DNA of 64,000 bases from Saxidomus purpurata (GCA_022818135.1 JAFMSR010000005.1:33880434-33944433); one strand, 5' to 3'; positions 9,971 through 25,000 are shown, numbered from the stretch's first letter. Notes: generated by a model from the sequence alone, not told the origin. Made by a program: numbers and translations.

Positions 9971-12900
9971 AAACTGGTACGGCAAGTACAGACACAAGCA
10001 GGTGCAAATACTCATAATACTCAAACAATCTAATCTTTTCACACAACCTAAAACAAAATAGGGATCATTTTCATGTGTGTTTCATTTACCAATGTCTATG
10101 CTGATTAAAAACACAGCATCATTTCTTTTATACATAACTCCAACATCTACAATATTAACCTCCCTTGTTCTGAATTGTCAGCCATTTTGATTCTAATATG
10201 CAAAACTTATAAGCATCAGTAGGAGTTGTTTCTCAAATATGTGATAATTAAGAAAATCGACGAGAATGTGTGTGCCAACCACATTTTCTTGAACCTGCTA
10301 AGTCATATGCCCCTATCAGCATCATGGATTAATTGACCAGACGCCAGGTGTCATCAGGACTTCAACCTACAAAATTCGACTTACCTACGACAAATAAATG
10401 CCGTGGAAAAGGTTTGAATGGTTCTTTTGTTATAAATAATCCGACATCAACAAAGGGGTGGGTTTGTAGCACCATTGGCGTCTGGTCAATTATATTAAAA
10501 GGCTGCTTATTTTATAATCGTTATGTAGTTTCTATCCTTGTTATCTTTGAAAAAACCTGCAAACTAGTATGAATGTCAGTTTTGAAAAAGGGAAGTAAAT
10601 ATTGTAATTGTAGGAACTATGTATTACAGGGTCGTTCGCACTTTGCAGCACGTACACGGATAATGAATACTGCAGAAATGGTGGTGTTTTAAAGCATTAT
10701 TTTCTAACAAACACGGGGATTAATAAACCCTTAACTTTATTAGTAGCCTATAATTTTTATTGAATAGAATAATCTAATTTTTTGTTGAAGCTAGAATTAT
10801 CAAATTGTTGATACCGAGTCCAAACTTGTTTTAAGACTGGAAAATTGTTCAAACCGCCTGCTCCAAATACACTGGCGTCTAGAAATTGAACATAGTTTAA
10901 GGTCTTGTACCATCATGTTTAATTATTCAATGGCCGAGCATCCAACATCATTATTGTAATTATTATCAGAACTATGTTCATAGAAAGGCTATATGTTTCA
11001 AAAATCCTGTTACGTTTATTCCATAAATTATTTAAAAACTTTGGACACATTTATGGGTTTGATATATTTTCCCAAACTGTAGCACTTTCTTAAAACTTTG
11101 GAACAAATTACCACCCGACGAAAAAATTCATAATTTCAGGAAAAAAATTTGGAAGATGTTTTAAGTAATTTGCAAACTCAAAACATTCTGATTTTTAAAA
11201 AATGGCTTGAATCATGAAATTTAATAAATACATTTTGATTATTACATATTACGAAGTAAATATGTAGACCATTAATGCTAAGTTCAACAACTGTAGTATG
11301 CAGACCTTCATTGATATTGTATATGATCCATTATCGTTATAATCAATAACTATTAACTGCAGTAATAAATGCTAATTTGTTCGTATATCTCCGTCATAGT
11401 CATTTTACTTTCAACTGACCAACGATAGGATATAATTTGTGTAAAATTACACGTTGAATTAATAGTCTATTTTAATTGCGTTCAGAAAACAACAAACGCA
11501 TAACGGTATTACCTTAGGGTTCAAATACCGTGTGCGATTTCTGAGAGGTATTCTAGGAAACTTTCATCGAGGCTGTTCAATTTTTGCACCTTATGATGGC
11601 TTGCAGTATATTCTTTTCCACAATATTTAAACTCTCCTGTGTAAATTATATTTGCACAGCTTATTAATATGCTCTGAAATGCCTCCCTCCTTTAAGTCAT
11701 GCTTTAAAAACATTCGCGGCGTCTTTGATGCTTTGCATTAAGTGCATTACCTGTCATAGTCTATCCTATGTATCCTATGTATCTATGTGCTGCTAAAAGG
11801 CAGACTTCTATTTTATAATTCTTTAACATTAGTAAAACCCAGTCCTTGTAAACTACATAGAGGTCTAGTAAAGGCATGGCTAAAATACATATGTATTTCT
11901 TCAATCTTTATTATCTAACCAAGACATGTGATTCATCAATTAATCGCTCTCATAGTGCAGTTAAAATGGAAAACGAAACACATTTGTGTTTAGCTTTTGT
12001 TTCAAGTCATAAACATCTTTAATCAGACTTTTGTCCGTTACTTTAAGAAACAAATGAGGTTTCATATTTTTGCTTACATAAGCATGTCGTATTTCTAATA
12101 TCGATTAGTTTTTAAAAGAGGTACATGTGAAGCCCGAAGTGTTGCGAAAAAGCTACGAAGAATTACGACGAAACACTATCGTATAGATGTCACCAGAATT
12201 TATTAGATAACCTATATACCTGTATATATAATCCATGCTGTTACGGATAATGACGTAAAGGCTTTCGTAAAATACCGACCAGTTTGATACTTTACTATCA
12301 GAGAATATTTCAGTATGAATTGTTCAGTCAAGTAAAACACAAACATGCACACATGCAGACAAGTATGGTCAACTCTTCTAGGTATGCTTCAAGTCACGGT
12401 CCATAGCGAAATTTCTGAACGAATTTTCCATCGCATCATTTAGTTCAGCTTTCATAAGTTATTTTATTAAACTGTCAGAGTCTGTTTCGAACTCAATGAG
12501 AAATCCTTCTTTTGGTTTTTAATGAATTTGCATTACAGATTAAGCGTTATGAATGTCAAAATTCATGCATCAACAGCAGATATGAAAACGTTTGAATTTC
12601 CCTAAAACTGGCTAATTTCAAAACTTTGTATGTGTAAAATGGATGTTACGATTGATGATTTCTTCTTTCAGGAAGTATCCACGCCTATTGTGATGTGAGA
12701 TTGATAGATTGATTATAAGAGGACCTTGAACATTATATATCGCTCACCAGAATTAAATACATCTCCAGTCATACGTTTATGTTTCTTTTTCTCTTGGTAC
12801 TATAAATGCATGTGAAGGATATTGCTTTGTAGTTTGTTTAAAATTTAGTATAATGATCATTCTTATGTAATTACAAAGAACAAAATATTGATATTAAAAA

Positions 12901-13964
12901 CAATTTAATCACCAATAACAAGCTGTCTAGTCTCAATGCTTTATTTAAATAGTAACAACATCTCTGTTTGACTATACTAGTCTATAACAGATCTCGTGCA
13001 ATAAGATTCTTAAACAATTAAGCAAAAGCTGGATATATTTATCGCATTCACAGTGTCTCTGTGAAACAACACAATGCATCTCTGATCTGTTTTTCTTCAA
13101 AACTATTATCAAATGATCACATTTGTCATTCGATTCAGGTGAGCAAAAGACGAAGCAACATAACACTATGCCAACAAATCACTGCATGTACGTTCTCACT
13201 GCGTGTTTAATAATATTTAAGCTCCTTCTTGTAAGTATAATGTCCATTAACAACATTTTCTTCAGCAAACACACATATTATTAAATAATGAAATATATCT
13301 TTCATGTGACGTCAAATAATACGAGAAGGGAATTAGTTCTAACAAAAACAAGCATACAACGGTATGTCAGGATCGCAAAAGTATAGAAACTGCTCGACTA
13401 TGTAATTAAATTCACACACACACACAGGCCATGTTAGCATAGCTAAACTGTGAAAGTTATTTAGCATGAATTAAGACTCAGAACTTGCAGCCAAACTTTA
13501 CACCATACATCGATCTAAACATACACTAGTATTTCATTATGGATAACACCTAACATTTAATTAAGTAGGATGTCTGTTGAGGAATTAACCCCCTAGCACA
13601 TGAGCAACTGCGACCCAATCCATTATATCAACAACGTCACCACTGCTGTACCATCACAGTCGTGTTTCCAGGTCACAAATGTTCATATATGTTGTGTCGT
13701 TATGATGAAATAAATAAATCTCCCTGCAACAGATAATAGAATTGTATTAATTGTACCTCAAAAACAAGTTTTATGTACTGAAAGTTTTCTTTCTATATGA
13801 AATATCTATATTTTTAACAATTCGAGTGGCAATCTGTTAAGTAACGGTCAAACGGTGTGTTTAGACAATCAATCCAGTTCATTTGCTAATATACACCAAT
13901 ACCATTCTCGTAACACTGTTCAATACTCAAGAACTGTACAGCGGGGCAATATTCCAATTGTGAC
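9971..13964. other. Long intergenic stretch with no recognisable gene
   Basis: Four kilobases of AT-rich sequence. Only isolated short ORFs occur (for example 10,333-10,572 plus and 12,972-13,166 minus). Neither resembles a known family and I could find no convincing splice-bounded exon. Small simple repeats occur, such as a CA run near 13,415. Confidence 0.4.
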
Positions 13965-15300
13965 AAGTATTTTCCTATGAACCTTATATACATCCACGGA
14001 GACAAGTAATTCTCTGTGAACCTTATATACGCCCACTGAAACAAGTATTTCCCGGTGAAACTTATATACGCCCACTGACACAAGTAATTCCCTGTGAAAC
14101 TTATATACGTCCACTGAGACAAGAATTTCCCTGTGAAACTTATAAACGCCCACTGAAACAAGTATTTCCCTGTAAAACTTATATAGGCCCACTGGGACAA
14201 GTATTTCCTTGTGAAACTTATATACGTCCATTGAGACAAATTTTTCCCTTTGAAACTTATATACGCCCACTGAGACAAGTATTTCCCTGTGAAACTTATA
14301 TACGCCCACTGAGATAAGTAATTCCCTTAGAAACTTATATACGCCCACTGAGACAAGTATTTCCCTGTGAAACTTATAAACGTCCACTGAGACTATTTTG
14401 ATTTGATTTAATCTGAAATAAATTGTATAAAGGTCCGTCCATGAGAGCAATTATATTAGGTTGTATTCGTGGATGAGACCTGCCGCTGAGACTAGTATTT
14501 CCCGGTGAAACTTATATACGTTCATGGCTGAGACAAGTATTTCCCTGTGAAACTTGTAAACGTCCACTGAGAAAAGTAATTCCCTGTGACTAATAACGTC
14601 CACTAGATAAGTGTCCTGTAAACTGCATATGTCCGCTGAGACAAGTATTTCCCTGTGAAACTAATAAACGTCCAATGAGACAAGTATTTCCCTGTGAAAC
14701 TTGCAAATGTCCGCTGAGATAAGTATTTCCCTGTGAAACTAATATACGTGCACTGAGACGAGTATTTCCCTGTAAAACTAATATACGTCCACTCAGACAA
14801 GTATTTCTCTGTGAAACTTGCATATGTCCGCTGAGACAAGTATTTCCCTGTGAAAATAATATACGTCCACTGAGACAAGTATTTCCCTGTGAAACTTGCA
14901 AATGTCCGCTGAGACAAGTATTTCCCTGTGAAACTAATATACGTCCACTGAGACAAGTATTTCCCTGTGAAACTAATATACGTCCACTGAGACAAGTATT
15001 TCCATGTGAAACTAATATACGTCCACTGAGACAAGAATTTCCCTGTGAAACTAATATAGTTTTATTACGTCTACTGAGACAAGTATTTCTCTGTGAAACT
15101 TATATACGTCCACTGAGACAAATATTTCCCTGTGAAACTTATATACGTCCACTGAGACAAGTATTTCCCTGTGAAACTAATATACGTCCACTGAGACAAG
15201 TATTTCCCTGTGAAACTTATATACGCCCACTGAGACAAGTATTTCCCTGTGAAACTTATATACGCCCACCGAGACAAGTGTTTCCTTGTTAATATTATAT
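13965..15300. repeat. 39-bp minisatellite array, about 32 units
   Basis: Tandem units of the form CCACTGAGACAAGTATTTCC followed by CTGTGAAACTTATATACGT, 39 bases. Two interruptions occur, near 14,390-14,490 and 15,058-15,068. Units diverge by point changes at the left end and are more uniform on the right. Because 39 is divisible by three and the unit has no stop on the minus strand, long repetitive ORFs (SQWTYISFTGKYL per unit) arise; I regard them as artefacts of the repeat. Confidence 0.95.
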
Positions 15301-15640
15301 ACGTCCACTGGGACCAATTCTTATTTCCATCCAAACAATGTCCGTTGACACTTATGTGTCCACTGGGACCAATATTTATTTCCATTGAAACAATGACCAT
15401 TGACACTTATGTGTCCACTGGGACCACTAATTATTTCCATTGAAACAATGTCCATTGAGACTAATGTATCCGCTTGGACCAATACTTATTTCCATTGAAA
15501 CAATGTCAATTAAGACTAATGTATCCACTGGGACCAACATATTTTTCCATTGAAACAATGTCCGTTGAGACTAATGTTTTTCAAGACCAGTGTTTCCATC
15601 GAGACAACTATATCCACTGAAACAATATGTCCATTGAGGA
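15301..15640. repeat. 55-bp minisatellite derived from the adjacent 39-bp unit
   Basis: Unit starts at 15,305, 15,360 and 15,415 show a 55-base period. The first ~32 bases (CCACTGGGACCAATA, then ATTTCCATTGAAAC) are a diverged 39-bp unit. The extra 16 bases (AATGTCCATTGAGACT) look like a partial internal duplication. The array decays into single diverged half-units by 15,640. Confidence 0.85.
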
Positions 15641-16018
15641 AGATATAAGATCTACAATTTCTTTTAGAAAGTTATTATGTTGTACTGATACATGTTTTTC
15701 TTCTGTAATCTGATTTTTGTTAAAGAGGCTTAACCTTATATTAGACTGAACGCAATTTTTAACCTAAAAACATTATCCTAAATGTCATTCTTATTATACG
15801 TGTTTGTAGTTCGACAAAACTTTCATGTAGCGATTTGCTATAAATGGTCGTTATATAAGCGTACTGTGCCCAAACGAGACATTTTTCTATATTATTGCTG
15901 AGAATTGCATTTATTCATAATTGTTCGTATATCTAGCTCATTTTAATTTTGAGTAAATAATCTGCTAGTTGTAGGACATAATATTTTGATAAAAAGCTTC
16001 AAACTTACAATACATGGA
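15641..16018. other. 3'UTR and downstream flank of the metalloprotease gene
   Basis: Non-coding sequence 3' of the protease stop codon (minus strand). It holds the candidate polyadenylation signal at 15,910-15,915. Confidence 0.5.
15910..15915 (-). promoter_or_regulatory. Candidate polyadenylation signal AATAAA
   Basis: TTTATT on the plus strand reads AATAAA on the minus strand, about 105 bases downstream of the metalloprotease stop codon. It is the first canonical hexamer after the stop. Confidence 0.5.
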
Positions 16019-16063
16019 TTATCCAAAGGAAGCTAGTGATACACATTGGCCATTCAAACATAC
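16019..16063 (-). CDS. Metalloprotease terminal exon
   Basis: Acceptor TTTTGTGTTGCAG, then 15 codons reading VCLNGQCVSLASFG and TAA. It joins in phase 0 to CGKRS of the preceding exon and so completes the ADAMTS-type DGTxCG...C.xGxCV cysteine-rich signature. This exon is too short to show as an ORF; it is supported by frame, motif and acceptor together. Confidence 0.88.
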   Translation of the reverse strand, partial: VCLNGQCVSLASFG

Positions 16064-19000
16064 CTGCAACACAAAACAATGAATAATAGAAGCATGATCC
16101 AAATTTCTATATATAAACTACTTTATTTATATTACATGTATCGTTAAATAAATTTGACTTAAAAGCCTGTTATGATATTTTGCAAATTGAAAAATTAATC
16201 AGAGGCCCATCCAACTTTCTTTAAAATGTCTTAGAAACGAATTTGATATCTTACACTTCGTTTTCCACAAGAAGTTCCATCTACAGCAGGTTCTGATCGT
16301 GTGTATCTCCACTGTCCTTTGGCATCATCGCAACATAGATGCTCACACTGTTTCGGCCCAACCTGGAACGATAAATCACATTTTATGTTGTACTATATTA
16401 TTTCAACTTAATTAAAGTAAAGTACAACCGGTCCATTACAAGTTCCTTTATATAAGTTGGGCAAACTGAGAACTCAAGCAAATAAACCATAAAATGATTC
16501 ATGAATACACCAATAAAGACATCAAGACTTAAATTCTTTCGATCGATCATAGATACGAAGGTTATGCGCAACACATTACAAGAATACGTTGGTCGAGACC
16601 GTCTTGTCAGTGTCATTTAATAAATGTACAGGTTAATGTTTTTGTACTTTCTTATTTAAATCAAACTTGAAATTGCTGTTGCAATTTGAAGAATACACAA
16701 TGCTAATAAAATACTTAAAATCATAAATATCTGGTGAATGCTTTTTTTTTTAGAAAATAACACGAGAAAGTAATTGCGGTCGGAGGTTTACCTCGCAAGG
16801 CGGTCCACCCGTGAATCTACGACATTGCTCATTTATAGACATATATGTTCCTGGAAATGATGTGGGGAATTGCATTATTTCGCTGCTTGCTCTTTGTTTA
16901 AGACATGCTGAACGATCCATGCTGAAAAGTGTATAGTATATCAATTTACATGTATGTTTCAAGGATGCATAAAACTGTAGTTTTTTTATTTTGGAAATTG
17001 CATAATAACCTAAACTGTATGTTTTATTGAAGGGTTTAGGAAATTGCATACTAACTGATAATTATGTTCCATTAAATGGTGTAGGACACTGTCTCATAAA
17101 TGAACTGTTTGTTTCATTGAACGATGTAGGAGATTGCATAATAAGTTAATAACTGATATGCATGTTTCATTTAATAATGTTAGAGCTTGCATAATAACTA
17201 AGATGTATTTTTCGTTTAATTATGTAGGAAATGTAGTTCTCGTATCACCCTGTGTCTGATGAATGCTGGAACATCTACTCTGAATGGTATGCATTTTTTA
17301 CTAATATAGACTATGTGAAAGGTACATGTATAAATGAAACACTACTCATTCATGTGTATTCCATTGAATATAGTTAGGAATTGCAAAGTTTTAAACGTTC
17401 CATGTTTCAGGCCTACTACGATTATAATGCTTGGCACATATGATATAATGTAAACGTATATTTTTCCTAAACATGATGTAGGCACTGCTAATTCTCTATC
17501 TGAGTTAATCAGTATGGATAATATGAAAACTTCACCAACGTAATACTATCTTTTTTCTATATTTTTTATGATGAGGGTCAGATACGATATTTGTGAGATG
17601 CAGATACGTCACTGTTAGAAAAAAAACATGGACTTACTTTAAGAAATTCTGAAAGCTTTGAATCGAGCATGGAGAAAATCGGCTAAATTTGAAGGCATCT
17701 TCTCTGGAGTAACTCATGATGTAGCCGGAGTTGCTGGCACAACCTCTTGCCTCGGCTTCACCATCGTGGTATGCTCCAAGTCTGAAATATAAAGTACGAC
17801 ACAAAAAATTAGAATATTAAAACATCGTTGATATAGTTGTGTAACGTTACCAACTTTTTCAGTGCCTCTTAAAACCATAGCTACCTTGTATGTTATTAGA
17901 CGCCAACAAGAAGGCGGTGTTTCGCACCTTGTATGTTATTAGACGCCACACAGAAGGCGGTGTCTAGCAGGAATACTTGAGAAAATTTGTACTGGATACG
18001 TGTAAGTGAGGTGGTGATTCTATTCGAAATACATTGTATGTTCATAAACATGTACGAACACATTGTTTATACTATATCGCATGGGTAATGTTTTTGCTGA
18101 AAAAATAAGGATTCAAACTGCTATTCTTTCTTTTCATTAAAGGGACCCTATAACTGATGTCAAACTAAATAACATCAAAAACATAAATAATAGAATCTTT
18201 TGAAGTATCATAACTTAACCTTAAAGTTTCAGCTATGCATTCCAAGTCATTATCGACAATATCGGCGATTTAGATAAACTGCAGTACCGTAAACCACTCA
18301 ATAATCTATGTAAAGTTGTTGTTGTACAATTAATGGGTGGATGCGATTTATTACAAAAAGCCTCTATATTGATTAAATGTGTTAAAATGAGGCATTTTTC
18401 GTCATAGAGTCTTTGAAATTTTTTTTTTTTTCATTTTACGTTCATTGAACACATAATCTAAGTTTCGAGAATATAATCTGCTAGATGTAGGGAGTGCCTC
18501 TTTAAGCTTATAAATAAAGAAAAGTCAGAAGAAAGAAAGTTACAAATCGCCTAATTGTAGAGCTAAGTTTTTAATTTTAATGCTGCGTTCGTTCACATCA
18601 TTGTTAAAGTAAAATCGAACGCCTGTCAGAGTTCACCTATTCTGTTTTAATCGTATAATGTCGACGCGAAAAAATAGCTAAGCCGAAAATTATAATCTTA
18701 TCCATTTATAGAACTAATATTGGAGACAACTCTGGTTTAAAATTTTACGAATCGCTTACACATTTGTCTATAACCTTCCTTTATTCTGAATCGTTGTCAT
18801 AGAGTGTCTGTTTATCATTTTGATAAAAAGTCGCAAATAGTTGCCATTTAGTTTACGTAAAAATACAAGTTAGACGGTTTTACAAGAATTGTTTATATAT
18901 CTAATTCAGAAAGTAATAGTTTTGTTAATAATTTTTATACATTAATTTTCATATACTCCTGGTTGTTGTCAGAAAATGGACATAGTTAATCTTCATTGCA

Positions 19001-22000
19001 AATTTGATCAAAATATCTATGATACAGTTTGTTATAAAACTAATGCGGTGTCTTTGATATGCCTTATTGTGTCAGTATATCAAAGGCTTAACTGTATAGT
19101 ACGTTTGATATCTCCGACTGAATATACGGATTTTCGGTAGCAAAAAATCTACACCAATCAGAGGGTCCGTAATAACTGAAGTGCGCTAAATAGCAGAATC
19201 ACACGTATTTTCTCAATATTTAGATTGCACGCTGCTACCTAATTCATTCGTTAAAGCTGCTTTCTCTCTCAGTTGCCGTTGAAAAAAATTAAATTTTCAA
19301 AAATGAAATACTAATAAATAAATATAAAAATAAAAGCTAGAATCCACAATAGAAGTAAAATTCTAGGTAGCAATTTGCAAAAAAAAATACGATTGAAAAT
19401 GCTGGTTTTACGGCACCGCCACACTATATGTTTATATTTGAATTTCAAAAGGGTTTGCAAAGCTTTATCATTTGGTAGTGTATTATTTCAAATCTACAGA
19501 TATACATGACAGGAATTTATACTGGAACCTTTTTATATGAATATATGTTCTAAAATATGTTTTTTTCATACAGTTTGTAGAACTTCATTTTTACCACAAT
19601 CTGAGAGCGACCATTAAACTAACTTCGGGCCTCAAAACGTTACATAATTTTATCTGTCTTTATCTTGAAGAACAAGGTGAAACTCACATATGCATCATAT
19701 AATATGTTTTGACAAATAAACATCTTTTGAACAACCTTGAAAGGAAATCATATTGCCGATCATCCCTGGAAAATCATTTAAAACCCAGACCGAAAGTTTA
19801 TGATCATTTTTTCGACGTAGTCGTATACTTTTGATTTGAACTTCCGTTGGTATGGACGCGTTGCTAACCAACTTCGTTATAATGTGACCAATCAGAATCT
19901 GCAAATTATTGGCTAGCGTTTCGGTACCAGAATAAGCAGTGTACTGCCCGGGGCCTTCTGAAACACAAAATGTGTATATTTTTTATATTATAGTTATTTA
20001 TCATAAATCATGTTGCAAAAAAGAAAAACGAACACGTTATGTCAAGGTTTCTGGACAGTACGAGATCAACTTTTGTATTCAACGAGGTGTTGTCCAGGGC
20101 CGGACATCTAGCGTCATTGATTATTATACCGCCATTTTTTGTTTTGAAAAAGTATGATTACAGGTATGTTCTTTTGAAAGTGAATAGATTCTGTTGCTAT
20201 ACTTTCTAAAATTTGTGCTCTTGCTTGTGACACCATAAAAGCACCTTTTCTTTTTCGCAATCAACTCTGACTTCAAAACTTCATGGATATTCGTTACCAA
20301 CAATTTTCGTAATTTAAACCGTTATTGCGTACCCTGAAAATTCGAACCATTCCTAAAAATGAAATTCCTGTTACATTAACTTGAAAAATATTGAAGTGTG
20401 TGCTTTCTTATGAGACCTTAGTTTACATTTACGAAAAACATTCTAATCTTTCACATGTAAACCGCCGTGAAACGTATCTCGAATAAAGTGTTCCAGGTAC
20501 GAGTTGAATGTAGTTCGGGTGCTGTCAAGAAGCCCGAGATGGTCTTTCCTAGGGAAAGAAGGCTGATCTCTTCCTCCTCGTGCGGGATCCGCCAATACTT
20601 TCCCCGGGGGTAAAAAAAAAAAAATGTGTTTATTCTCACCTACGTCGACCATTTTTTTTAGTTTTAAGTTTTCTTTAATGATAGGTATTAAATGAAAGAA
20701 GCCATCGTTCAACAGTTCTTGGTTAATTTGACATATTTTTAATTTTACAGATGGTTCAAGACGCAAAACCTTATGAAAGAATATATAGGGACAGGAGCCA
20801 CTCCCTCTGGCAGCAACCGTGTTGGTGACTCAATATTTTTGCTCGAAGGTCAACCATAAGTGTTTGCTGAATTATTTTTAAGCATACATTCTCAGACTCT
20901 TTTATACAAGAAACTTAGTCTGGTTTTTGAAAAGCTGTTTTAAAGATATGTTCAGCAGGTGAGGTAACCGATACTTCTGCATTTTTATTCGAGATATGAG
21001 CATATGGCCTGTTTTTCTTTTTCACACATCACAGCTGGTTTGTTTCTCATTTTATGACAAATTACAATTAGATATATAACATGTTTTTTACCACTTAAAG
21101 TTTCAACCATGTTGATTCTTTAAATGAAAATATTCTTCTTTTTTCAGAATCTCTAAACCAATATGAGGCAAACTATTTACATTTTAACCATATTTAGGTT
21201 ACAATCTATAATCGTGATACATGTACTATTAGGTAACACGTTTCCAAAATAGACTCTCTCCAAGTGGTGGGGGGGGGGGGGAGGGGTTACATATAGCAAG
21301 TTTCTTGTACAAGACATTAAGATAAGACTATTTATGCCTTGTAAAAGAATTTTCCATATGTAAACACCCACAATTGAGCAACTTTTGTCAGAATTTATGT
21401 GACATAATATGAGATAATTTTGTTGCACGAGAATAGAGCCCGATCTATTTTTTCATAATTTCTTGGATGTCAAATTACTGATAAGAAGTGTTTAATGGGA
21501 AAAACAGACGTGGGAGAGGTATTTCAGGTATATTTTTTTTCATTTTGTACACAATGGCTTGGTCAAAGGACAAAGTTGATCAACTGATCAATTTATACCA
21601 AAAAAAAAGGAACATCTATATGATACTAGTGCAAAGTACTATCACCTTGAACAAAAAAGAGAGTGAGTTTTAATGTATTGGTCATTCAATGAAATATTAT
21701 TTCTTAATAAGAACACTTAATGCTTTTCTTTTAAAACATAATCCATAAATTTCATATTTTCTTTAAAAAAAATCAGAAACTCGTCGTCATGCTAAAGTCA
21801 GTATTGTGTGCTGATGACATCTTCCCGCTATTTTGTGATTAATTGGCAAAGCAATTCTTGCTAGATATTGTAAAGAAAAAAATCTTGTACAAGCCATAAC
21901 TTTGACTTATCTTTAATGTCTTGTACAAGAAATTTGCTGTATGTAAACCCTGCCCAAGGCGTTCAAAATGGTTCAAGGTATTTTATCTGGTTAAAGTGCT

Positions 22001-25000
22001 AAAATAGATGTAATATTTTCAGGTGATGTTTTCAGTATTCGCTTATTACAAAAATGTATTGAACTAGTGTATATTGTTGCTCAATTGTACTTAGGAAATA
22101 AATCAAAGAAAGGAAAACGAAAACAATTTATGTTTTTGACGACTCGAGCCTTGACAATTGAGCTGTAGAGGTAACTCATGTACTAAATACTATCGAAATT
22201 ACGATATGCAATACCGCCATAGTTGTCGCCTGCAAGCCACTTTTGTTGCATTTCCATAAAAAGGGCTATAACACTAGCTAAACCCCAATTTTTTAATTAT
22301 CCCCATTATGTATGAACTTTTTCCGAAACCTTACTCGAAACTGTGTAAGTGATTGACTTTATACTTCACATATTCATGAAGGTCATTCAGAGAAAGTGTG
22401 GCGAAGAACCTTATCTCTGTCTGACCACATTTTTTGTGTCGCCCTTTCGGAGAAAAGGACTATACATAGGGATCGCTTTGTCCGTCCGTCGGTCTGTCGG
22501 TCCGTCCGTCACACAAACTTAACGTTGGCTATAACTTTGCCATTTCTTAAGATTTCTTCATCAAACTTTACAATTGTATTGCTTATGACAAAAGGGTCAT
22601 GATGCCGCCAAATTTTGTAGGTCAAGGTCATATTTGACAGAGTTATGCCCCTTTTTGTACTTAGATTTTGTCACGAAAACTTAACGTTGGCTATAACTTT
22701 GCCATTTCTTAAGATTTCTTCATCTAACTTTCAAATTGCATTGCTTATGACATTAGGGTTGTGATGCCGCCAAATTTTGTTGGTCAAGGCCATATTTGAC
22801 AGAGTTATGCCCCTTTTTATACTTAGATTTTTGCTATAACTTTGCCATTTCTTAAGATTTCTTTTGCTTATGTCAAAAGGGTTGTGATGCCGCCAAATTT
22901 TGTAGGTCAAGGTCATATTTGACAGAGTTACGCCCCTTTTTGTACTTAGATTTTGTCACGAAAACTTAATGATGGCTATAACTTTGCCATTTCTTAAGAT
23001 TTCTTCACCAAACTTTCAAATTGTATTGCTTATGACATAAACGTCATGATGCCGCCAAATTTTGTAGGTCAAGGTCATATTTGACAGAGTTATGCCCCTT
23101 TTTGTACTTAGATTTTGTCACAAAATTATTGGTTATTCTGACAAAGCGTAAGAGGGCGACACAAGTGTTCTACTGAACACCCATCTAGTTTCTCCCTTTA
23201 TATAATATGGCTGTCTGGAGCATAACTCAACAGGTATTTAAGGGATTAAACTTGACAGAGGACAATGAGAGGGAATTCAGTGACAAAGAACCTTAACTCT
23301 AGCTGACCCTATATTTAATTATCTCCTTTATGAAATATGCTTGTCCGGAGCATTACTCGAAAACTATATAATGGATTGACTTAATATTTCACACAATCGC
23401 AGCGGACATTGAGAGTGAGTGCAGAGACTAAGAACCGTAACTCTAGCTCTAGATTTTGAGTTAGCTTTCTTCATCTTATGAAATTATGCTTGTCCGAAAA
23501 ATAATTCCAAAACCATTAAACAGAGTTACTTGATATTAAACATAGTGCTAGAATATATTTAGAGAAAGTGCTGTGTCTTTTAACTTTAGTTTAGCCTAGT
23601 TTCCTTCCAAATGATCTCAAATTATAATGTTAAATTATGCTTGTATGGAACGTAGCTAAAAAAACCGTTCTACAGCTTTACTTGATATTTAGCACAATGA
23701 AAGAAGAAATTGAGAGGAAGCAATGTTCAAGATTCATAACTTTATAGGTGGCTATGCTCGAATTATGTCCCTTTATATATATTTTATCTTGCATGTCAAC
23801 CAGTACAAATTTCATTCAAATTAATTAAAACTTGTTAGGTTTTCGTATGCAAGAACAGAACGTGTGTGCTGTTCATGCAAAATCTCAGGCTTCGGTGTTA
23901 TCGGTGGTCTTGTCTGTGTGGTCAAAAGTATATATTGTAGTCATTAACCGAATAAGAGTGGACGTTTGTACTTACAGGTGTCCAACTTCGTGAGCAGCTA
24001 TAATCACACCATTAAAGCTTGTGGAAGCCTCGCCGATACCAAAGTTATACGCAAGTTTCCGAAAGTATGGTGCTGACAGACACGATCCTCTGACGTAGGC
24101 AACACCTGTAAAAAGGTAAGTTTTAGTATAACCTATAAATAAACTGTATTTCAGTTATAGACTAATGTTGAGGTAAATAATATTTAGTTTTGTATACCTG
24201 AAAAGGTGATAATCCTCGTCTTAAATTATTGTATCCTAACCTCATAAAAAGTATAGAAAATATGATAGAAATAACGTCTTGAAATCTGCGAGGGTCTACA
24301 CGTTATAATTCATGTCTACTTTTGCGGACCCGGCACGTGATCGCTATCGGCCAATTAAGATTTAAAGTATTTATGATTGGAAATATAGACAGGCCGGGGG
24401 GAGTGGGGGTCCTGTTGCAATAATTTTTAGAATACACGTCACAATTAATGTAACAGGCATTATTGTTTTACTTGAAGTTATAATACCTTTCAGAATATGC
24501 ATGCTATGATATAGTTAGGTAAGACGTGTAATGCTTTGAACATATAAATAGATAAATGATACCGAGTGATTTCTCTTATTAGCAGATTAAATGGAAATGA
24601 CGCTAGAAAATAAGCGGACTGTCAATTTTTAACAGGGATAGGATAAAAGATTGCATCTATATTCAGCTATAATCAATGGAAATAAATCTGTTTTACAGAT
24701 TCGTATAATTCAGTTATAACTTTGGTATAATTCTTTGTTCTAAGGAGCACTGCAACCGACCATATCTCGTTATGAGAGAAGTTGGAAGTTTCGTACGGCA
24801 AATAGATATAGTCTACTACTGGTTGTTCCCAGGAACGATTGGTAAACTGTCCGCTACTTAAAATGACCAAAACCACGGTTGGAACGGGCGTTAAACTCCT
24901 ACAAAAACAGCATTGGTCTAAGAGTATAATATAGAATATATGTGTTATATGTCTTTCATGAAATTATGATGGTCACTTTAAGAGTAATACCACTTCAAAA

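Noticed and set aside
12972..13166. Cysteine-containing minus-strand ORF as a further protease exon
   Set aside because: The protease already has a terminal exon with a stop at 16,019, and this ORF lacks matching phase and family motifs.
13886..15406. Long repetitive minus-strand ORFs (SQWTYISFTGKYL repeated)
   Set aside because: They arise because the 39-bp unit is divisible by three and lacks stops; several frames are open at once and indels shift freely among them. No splice or start context.
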